Below, in pieces: positions 60,034 through 64,000 of a stretch of DNA of 64,000 bases. The notes below the pieces were generated by a model that did not search any database, had not been told where the DNA came from, and was given only the letters and a program-made list of their open reading frames with translations. Numbering within the stretch: position 1 is the stretch's first letter; every line of letters begins with the position of its first letter. The DNA lies in the IMG/VR virus record IMGVR_UViG_3300048924_000191, positions 179,379 through 243,378 of that record; one strand, written 5' to 3'. Source of the DNA: a virus. The translations under genes and the position numbers were made by a program.

Positions 60034-60071
60034 TGTAGTGACCTCCTAGGTCGATGTATTGACGGCATAAG

Positions 60072-60093
60072 CGGGGCGACTTGCGCCGCCCCG
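60072..60093 (-). terminator. Hairpin after the 41-residue gene
   Basis: The inverted repeat CGGGGCG / CGCCCCG with an 8-nt loop is flanked by ACGGCATAAG, the recurring terminator base. No U-run. Confidence 0.6.
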
Positions 60094-60098
60094 ATAGA

Positions 60099-60224
60099 TC
60101 AGCTTACGGCAGGTGCCGGACGCTTGCTCAGTACTTCAGCTTCCAGCAGACGGCGCTTGTAGCGGCCGGACATCATGAGCGCACCGATAATCATGCCAGC
60201 GCCCAGGAACAGGAAACGGTCCAT
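60099..60224 (-). CDS. 41-residue membrane protein
   Basis: MDRFLFLGAGMIIGALMMSG forms one hydrophobic segment directly at the N-terminus, followed by a basic stretch (RYKRRLLEAE) and a Pro/Ala tail. AAAGGAGAATCACC precedes the ATG. A perfect promoter-like element (60266-60291) and a downstream hairpin make it a single-gene unit. Unknown function; resembles other tiny jumbo-phage membrane proteins expressed early. Confidence 0.7.
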   Translation of the reverse strand: MDRFLFLGAGMIIGALMMSGRYKRRLLEAEVLSKRPAPAVS

Positions 60225-60265
60225 GGTGATTCTCCTTTACAAAGGGGATGGTTGATTCAATCCCA

Positions 60266-60291
60266 CTATGTATCATCATAAATCGTTTAAC
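60266..60291 (-). promoter_or_regulatory. Promoter-like element GTTAAA-N13-TACATAG
   Basis: Exact GTTAAA, 13 nt, TACATAG on the minus strand, 42 bp upstream of the 41-residue gene. Its left half overlaps the TAA stop of the upstream virion gene. Confidence 0.65.
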
Positions 60292-61303
60292 TTGCCTGTG
60301 TGAACAGAGCTCCTGGGTACATCAGGGTCATGACGTCGTACGGTGTCTTCGGAGGGTAACTGATAGCCGTCAGACAGTAGGACCGCTGAGGTTCTTCGAG
60401 GAACCACAGTTTCTTGGCGTCAGCGCTCGACACTTGGAAAGGTTCGAGGTTTGGAATCAGAACGCCATTGCGGTTGTACTTGTCCCAGTTGGGATTGATG
60501 CGCACCAACGTATTGATCAACTCGATCCGTTTGGCAGGATAGGTCGGAGGAGTGTCGTTGGTCCCGAAGAAGAACTGAGTCAGGATCATGTTGATTGCAT
60601 CTGGGTTACGCTCGAGGAACGCCGCAACGCCAATCTTGTCGATGACCTTGTTGATCCCGGCGAGGTCAGATCCATAGACCGCATCTGTGGAGATGTAGGC
60701 CCACGCGTTACGACGAACCTGCTCGTTACGAGAATCCTCGATCACGTAGTCAACAAGATCCGGAATACCGTAACTCATCAATGCTGAAGCGATGCCTGAG
60801 ATGATCGCACTCTCAGCCTCGATGTTGATGATGCTGGCCAACTCGGAGTTACCAGTCATCTCAGCAATGAACTCGAACAACGAGGAGGCGTCCTTGACAT
60901 CCACTACGTTGACGATACTCGGAATGCCGTTGAACAACACATCGATGTTCTTCTTGGCATTCGGTCCAATCAACGTACCGGCAGCATCACCAATGACGTT
61001 CTTGAGACTCCCGCCCAACTGACCCAACAGATTGGGAAGTGACGTACCCATCGCACCAAGCGCACGATCGATCATGTCCTGACGATCGATGTTGCCCTTC
61101 TTGGCAGCCATGATTATCTGCGCAAGTTGTTTTGGCGAATTCTTGTTGGTGTAAAGACCATCAACAGCATCGGCGTAAATGCCCTTGACGCTGTCGTACA
61201 TGCTGTTGTGTGATTCTTGTGAGGCTACCCCGTACGCATCTTGTACGAGTACCTGAGTGCTACCATCCCCTTGGAAGAGGGTAGACGAAAGACGGCCGGT
61301 CAT
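60287..61303 (-). CDS. Structural protein, possibly baseplate or tail tip
   Basis: The protein has 338 residues from MTGRLSSTLFQGDGSTQVLV. Hydrophobic, Ile/Gly/Ala-rich middle (SLPNLLGQLGGSLKNVIGDA) and a C-terminus rich in Pro/Tyr (CLTAISYPPKTPYDVMTLMY). It contains NSMYDSVKGIYADAVDGLY. No catalytic motif. Location near the giant tail genes suggests a tail-end virion protein, as for phiKZ genes beyond gp181. Confidence 0.55.
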   Translation of the reverse strand: MTGRLSSTLFQGDGSTQVLVQDAYGVASQESHNSMYDSVKGIYADAVDGLYTNKNSPKQLAQIIMAAKKGNIDRQDMIDRALGAMGTSLPNLLGQLGGSLKNVIGDAAGTLIGPNAKKNIDVLFNGIPSIVNVVDVKDASSLFEFIAEMTGNSELASIINIEAESAIISGIASALMSYGIPDLVDYVIEDSRNEQVRRNAWAYISTDAVYGSDLAGINKVIDKIGVAAFLERNPDAINMILTQFFFGTNDTPPTYPAKRIELINTLVRINPNWDKYNRNGVLIPNLEPFQVSSADAKKLWFLEEPQRSYCLTAISYPPKTPYDVMTLMYPGALFTQAS

Positions 61304-61356
61304 ACGGACACTCCAATGAGGTTGGCTACACACCATAGACAAAAAAAAAGACGGCA

Positions 61357-61384
61357 TAGAGCGGTGGGTTTCCCCACCGCTCTA
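61357..61384 (-). terminator. Intrinsic terminator of the NADAR operon
   Basis: A 12-bp stem TAGAGCGGTGGG / CCCACCGCTCTA with a TTTC loop, then TCTTTTTTTTTG on the minus strand. Confidence 0.9.
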
Positions 61385-61387
61385 CTT

Positions 61388-61921
61388 TTACGCAGCTTGC
61401 TGGTAACGCTCTCGGAGATCGATGAAGAACTCCGTCAGCCACCGCACATCTTTCGGTTCTACGATCTGATACTTCTTGCGGATCACCTGCGCTGGCGAAA
61501 GTCCGGACAGTTCAGCATCCGTGAATTGACGTTTCGCAGCGTAGTAGTAATAGTGCTCGAGTGGAAGTGTCGATTCCGTCAAGAGCTGTTTGAGCTCAGG
61601 ATGGTTCTCGAACTTCCATTCCAACGCCACCTTGAAGTCTTCCTGGAACTTGTCGTACCAGACAGTCTTCAATTCCTTACCGTACGCCTTCGACTGGAAC
61701 CCGTCCATGGAACGGAATTCTTCGTATTGGAGTCCGGTCTTCAGGTAATACCACAGACCCTCGGCAGTACGGAAACGGCCATGTACAGGGTGCTGTACAG
61801 CAACGTCCGCCAGGTTAGTACCGAGACGACCCAACCGAGTCGCCCCACGAGTATAGAAGTTGATGTGGGTAATACCGTCATTCGCAGGGTTCAGCTCCAA
61901 AAGTCTTTCATCACTCAGCAT
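61388..61921 (-). CDS. NADAR/YbiA-like (DUF1768) protein
   Basis: The protein has about 177 residues from MLSDERLLELNPANDG (other in-frame ATGs lie up to 63 nt upstream). By eye it follows E. coli YbiA in order: INFYT (YbiA INFYS), GRFRTAEGLWYYLKTG (TSEHYFQAQKF), SKAYGKELKTVW (ARMGRDR...W) and KVALEWKFENHPELKQLLTE (RKALRAKFEQHAELRALLLA). The Glu of TAE and the Lys, Gly, Trp and KF positions are retained. NADAR enzymes hydrolyse ADP-ribose-type N-glycosidic bonds, including removal of ADP-ribose from guanine in DNA. A counter-defence role (against DarT-type toxins) is plausible but inferred. Confidence 0.72.
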   Translation of the reverse strand: MLSDERLLELNPANDGITHINFYTRGATRLGRLGTNLADVAVQHPVHGRFRTAEGLWYYLKTGLQYEEFRSMDGFQSKAYGKELKTVWYDKFQEDFKVALEWKFENHPELKQLLTESTLPLEHYYYYAAKRQFTDAELSGLSPAQVIRKKYQIVEPKDVRWLTEFFIDLRERYQQAA

Positions 61922-62351
61922 CTTCTTCATCCTCGTCGTCATCGTCCTCGAGATTTGCAGGAGGGACGTAACGATTACGCACAAGCACCTTGTGGATGTT
62001 ACTGTAGTTGTTGGGGAAGTTCAGTTGTATCGTGTACTGAACGGATTCAGCACCCAATACGGCGACCCCTTCTTCAAACCGTTTCAAAGGAAGCCGGTCC
62101 TTGGTTAGGGCACGCGTCAGGTTGCTTTTGTCCTGATCGACACGCTTCTTGTCCACCTCGCCCTGGGCGTTGGTGTGGAGCCTCGTGAAATACCGCTCGA
62201 CACGATGTTCCCACTCACTTGGCATGATGCCTTGCGCAATCAGCATATCGCGAAAAAGAATGGCGAGGACGTTAGTGGCCTCCCCCTTCTTTTTGTCAGG
62301 CGCTAACAACAGCTCCCTGAAGGTGGTTTTCTGTTGAGACCTTGTTTTCAT
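61911..62351 (-). CDS. Unknown protein upstream of the NADAR-like gene
   Basis: The protein has 146 residues, MKTRSQQKTTFRELLLAPDK. Helical N-terminal domain (ATNVLAILFRDMLIAQGIMP), beta C-terminal part (VQYTIQLNFPNNYSNIHKVL) and a very acidic tail (NLEDDDDEDEEDAE). It overlaps the NADAR start, so the two are coupled and may act together. N-terminal helical segment is T4-Y05I/terminase-like in flavour, but not assignable. Confidence 0.55.
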   Translation of the reverse strand: MKTRSQQKTTFRELLLAPDKKKGEATNVLAILFRDMLIAQGIMPSEWEHRVERYFTRLHTNAQGEVDKKRVDQDKSNLTRALTKDRLPLKRFEEGVAVLGAESVQYTIQLNFPNNYSNIHKVLVRNRYVPPANLEDDDDEDEEDAE

Positions 62352-62415
62352 TTCTACATCCTTCGGGCGTGTCCGAACTTACGCGTGGGCGATGGTTCGG
62401 CAAACAGGACTGGTA

Positions 62416-62919
62416 CTACTTACTTACAGCGAGAGTGAGACAGAACTCAAGGACCGTACAAGTATCTTTCACCACGGGCGTGAACTCACGACGTAGGTAC
62501 GGATACAGGACGTGTTGCTCATCCAGTTGTTCTTTCTCAAAGAGGTTATGTATGATTACGATCTTTTCCGTTAAGAGTCTCACAACGCTCTCAATGGCCC
62601 TGTAGCCAAACTTATGACTATACAGGTAGTCTGGCATCCGAACACGCAGAACCTCGCGTCTACGGTCCTTCCAGCCAGGCAGGATCGCTTCCTCGTCGGT
62701 AACGTTGAGGATCAGAAACTCCAACCGCTCGAACAGCTGGGTCAGCGTATCCGAATACATGGGTGGAGCCACATCGAGGTGGTTGATAGTGAGTTCCCCG
62801 TAAACGAGTTCCTCAAACCGTTTAGCCAACTCGAACATTCGTTCCCAGGGTTCGTCCGGTAAGGGTTCCGGCGGTGGGTCCTGGATGTCAAACAACCACC
62901 GTATAAATCGTCTGAACAT
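62416..62919 (-). CDS. Unknown protein
   Basis: The protein has 167 residues, MFRRFIRWLFDIQDPPPEPL. N-terminal amphipathic aromatic helix could associate with membrane; then a Pro-rich linker and an all-helical domain (ERMFELAKRFEELVYGELTI). Divergent from the plus-strand gene at 62957. The interval 62352-62415 contains nothing else. Confidence 0.55.
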   Translation of the reverse strand: MFRRFIRWLFDIQDPPPEPLPDEPWERMFELAKRFEELVYGELTINHLDVAPPMYSDTLTQLFERLEFLILNVTDEEAILPGWKDRRREVLRVRMPDYLYSHKFGYRAIESVVRLLTEKIVIIHNLFEKEQLDEQHVLYPYLRREFTPVVKDTCTVLEFCLTLAVSK

Positions 62920-62956
62920 ATCCCCCTCCTAAGAGGGCATAAGGGAGAAACGAGAA

Positions 62957-63391
62957 ATGAGCCAAGATATCCTGACCACTGCCGACCTGACCAACCCATC
63001 GGAAGCCGTGCGGTTTACTCAACGCGCCCGTCGGGTGATGTTCGATGAACTTACAGAAGGCGGGGCCAAACTGACCGACAACTTCAAAGAGGTGAAAGAA
63101 CTCCTCAAGGACGTTGACGCCACGGCACTGCTGACCCGTAAACTCGACATCGAAGAGTCGGCCAGTAACGAAGCAACTCGTGCGCTCAACAACCACAGAC
63201 AACTGCGTGAAATGCTGGGTGGGCGAGACCCGTTCCGTCGTGATGACGACTCTCCACTGCCTGTGGCTGAGCGAGTGGAAGGTGCTCTACCAGGACAGTT
63301 GCCTAATGTTCCGGTTCGCTTTGTTCCGGGGGAACTTGATCAAGGAGAGCAGCAACTCGTTGTTGCCGACTTTGTTCAACAAGCCGAATGA
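62957..63391 (+). CDS. Unknown helical protein
   Basis: The protein has 144 residues, MSQDILTTADLTNPSEAVRF. An amphipathic helical core (FKEVKELLKDVDATALLTRK, then EESASNEATRALNNHRQLRE) could be a coiled coil, followed by a Pro-rich extended tail. Overall shape is compatible with a small terminase or scaffold-like protein, but no specific motif supports it. Its last 89 bp overlap the convergent gene on the other strand. Confidence 0.55.
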   Translation: MSQDILTTADLTNPSEAVRFTQRARRVMFDELTEGGAKLTDNFKEVKELLKDVDATALLTRKLDIEESASNEATRALNNHRQLREMLGGRDPFRRDDDSPLPVAERVEGALPGQLPNVPVRFVPGELDQGEQQLVVADFVQQAE

Positions 63392-64000
63392 TCTCAGGGT
63401 TGTAACAAACCCTCGAGGTTGCGATGTATTGCAACGCCACCGTTTTGATGAGCATGGCGCTGCGGCAGAGGAACGGGTTGCGGATCTCTGGCGTAGCGTC
63501 TGGCACCACACCGCTTGAAGCAATCATCGGTGTGATCAAAACGAATGTCGGGATGGGATATTCCAACAACGTCGTCATGTAATGGTGAGCGAACCAGTCT
63601 TCGTGGTTGTAGATCGCCATCATTTCGTACGAGTGGTCGAGCATCCGAGGCGTGAGATCTTTGGGATCGACGTACACCGTCCTCACCACTACCTCTTGAG
63701 GCATGTAGTGTTCGACCGACCGGCGGATGACTTCAGCCGACTCTGCGTCTAGGTCGTAAGGCCAGAGATTGATGTCGAGCGCCATCGACTCTACCTGAGC
63801 GCCGCGCAACATGTCCGCCCGTCCCTCAAGCATGTCCTGCCGCAGGTCGAAGACGAAGTTGGACAGCTTGGAGTAGAAGATCGTATCGATGTCCCGAGCG
63901 GCATACAGCTTTTGGAACTCAGCGTCATCGATGACGCCGTTGGTGAGCTCGTGAAAATTGTTGTCGACGTGTCGATCCCGATAGGCATCAGAATTAACCA
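63303..64000 (-). CDS. Unknown protein, 5' end beyond the window
   Basis: The frame is open to the right edge (232 codons seen). Contains FYSKLSNFVFDLRQDMLEGR, then a beta-rich domain (VVVRTVYVDPKDLTPRMLDH; PTFVLITPMIASSGVV) and a Gln-rich C-terminus. An internal ATG at 63833 is unlikely to be the true start because good coding sequence extends upstream. Convergent with, and overlapping, the 144-residue gene by 89 bp. The 'DLRQDMLEGRADMLRGAQ' region is typical of tail or virion proteins, but identity is unknown. Confidence 0.55.
   Translation of the reverse strand, partial: VNSDAYRDRHVDNNFHELTNGVIDDAEFQKLYAARDIDTIFYSKLSNFVFDLRQDMLEGRADMLRGAQVESMALDINLWPYDLDAESAEVIRRSVEHYMPQEVVVRTVYVDPKDLTPRMLDHSYEMMAIYNHEDWFAHHYMTTLLEYPIPTFVLITPMIASSGVVPDATPEIRNPFLCRSAMLIKTVALQYIATSRVCYNPEIIRLVEQSRQQRVAALLDQVPPEQSEPEH

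Noticed and set aside
62957-63391. Terminase small subunit
   Set aside because: Helical content and size fit loosely, but there is no helix-turn-helix signature and it is not adjacent to the large subunit.
1-64000. CRISPR array, integrase, transposase or insertion sequence
   Set aside because: No regularly spaced repeats, no tyrosine or serine recombinase motifs and no DDE transposase signatures were seen.

Overview
This window is part of a nucleus-forming, phiKZ-type jumbo myovirus (Chimalliviridae-like), probably infecting Pseudomonas or another gammaproteobacterium. The support is protein content and gene order. It carries a tubulin/FtsZ-like protein with the PhuZ signatures, a candidate chimallin directly upstream of an RNA polymerase beta'-like zinc-finger gene (the phiKZ gp54-gp55 order), a terminase followed by three virion genes and then tail sheath and tube (the gp25-gp30 order), and a prohead protease to split virion RNA polymerase to giant transglycosylase tail protein block (the gp175-gp181 order). 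phiKZ gene numbers are from memory and are not database results. Composition is moderately GC-rich and coding density is high. No integrase, insertion sequence or CRISPR array was seen.

Layout. 1-4.1 kb: nuclear-shell and non-virion RNAP region. 4.1-7.1 kb: C-terminal half of a split family B DNA polymerase with small zinc-finger genes. 7.2-11.7 kb: a dense minus-strand run of eleven small, mostly overlapping genes whose C-termini share a short strand-turn-strand pattern. 11.8-13.1 kb: zinc-ribbon protein and PhuZ. 13.2-19.7 kb: unassigned genes plus a roughly 375-bp hairpin-rich non-coding stretch at 14.6-15.0 kb. 19.8-30.4 kb: packaging and tail genes. 30.5-32.9 kb: small unknowns, including a 47-residue peptide with an ADFDGD motif. 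33.0-34.15 kb: an RNA-rich locus with tRNA-Asp, tRNA-Asn and several tRNA-like structures that do not fold as ordinary cloverleaves. 34.4-38.7 kb: small soluble and membrane proteins. 38.7-44.6 kb: paired inner-body-like head proteins, prohead protease and structural genes. 44.7-59.5 kb: virion RNAP beta and beta', a 2248-residue tail-associated transglycosylase and a large structural protein. 59.6-64 kb: accessory genes, including a convincing NADAR/YbiA-like protein.

Regulation. A 26-bp element, GTTAAA-N13-TACATAG, lies upstream of the candidate chimallin and several small membrane-protein genes, with the spacing exactly conserved. It does not have bacterial sigma-70 spacing and is a good candidate for a phage RNAP promoter. 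Intrinsic terminators are numerous. Many share the same base sequence (CATACAG / CTGTATG) and a long A-run on the plus strand, which is the U-tract for minus-strand transcripts.

How the genes fit together. In relatives, a virion RNAP enters with the DNA and transcribes early genes, chimallin builds the nuclear shell, and PhuZ centres it and carries capsids to it. A second RNAP and a split DNA polymerase then act inside the shell. Both RNAP systems, the shell, the cytoskeleton, part of the polymerase, packaging, tail and head maturation are represented here. The small-gene clusters between them are the least understood part.
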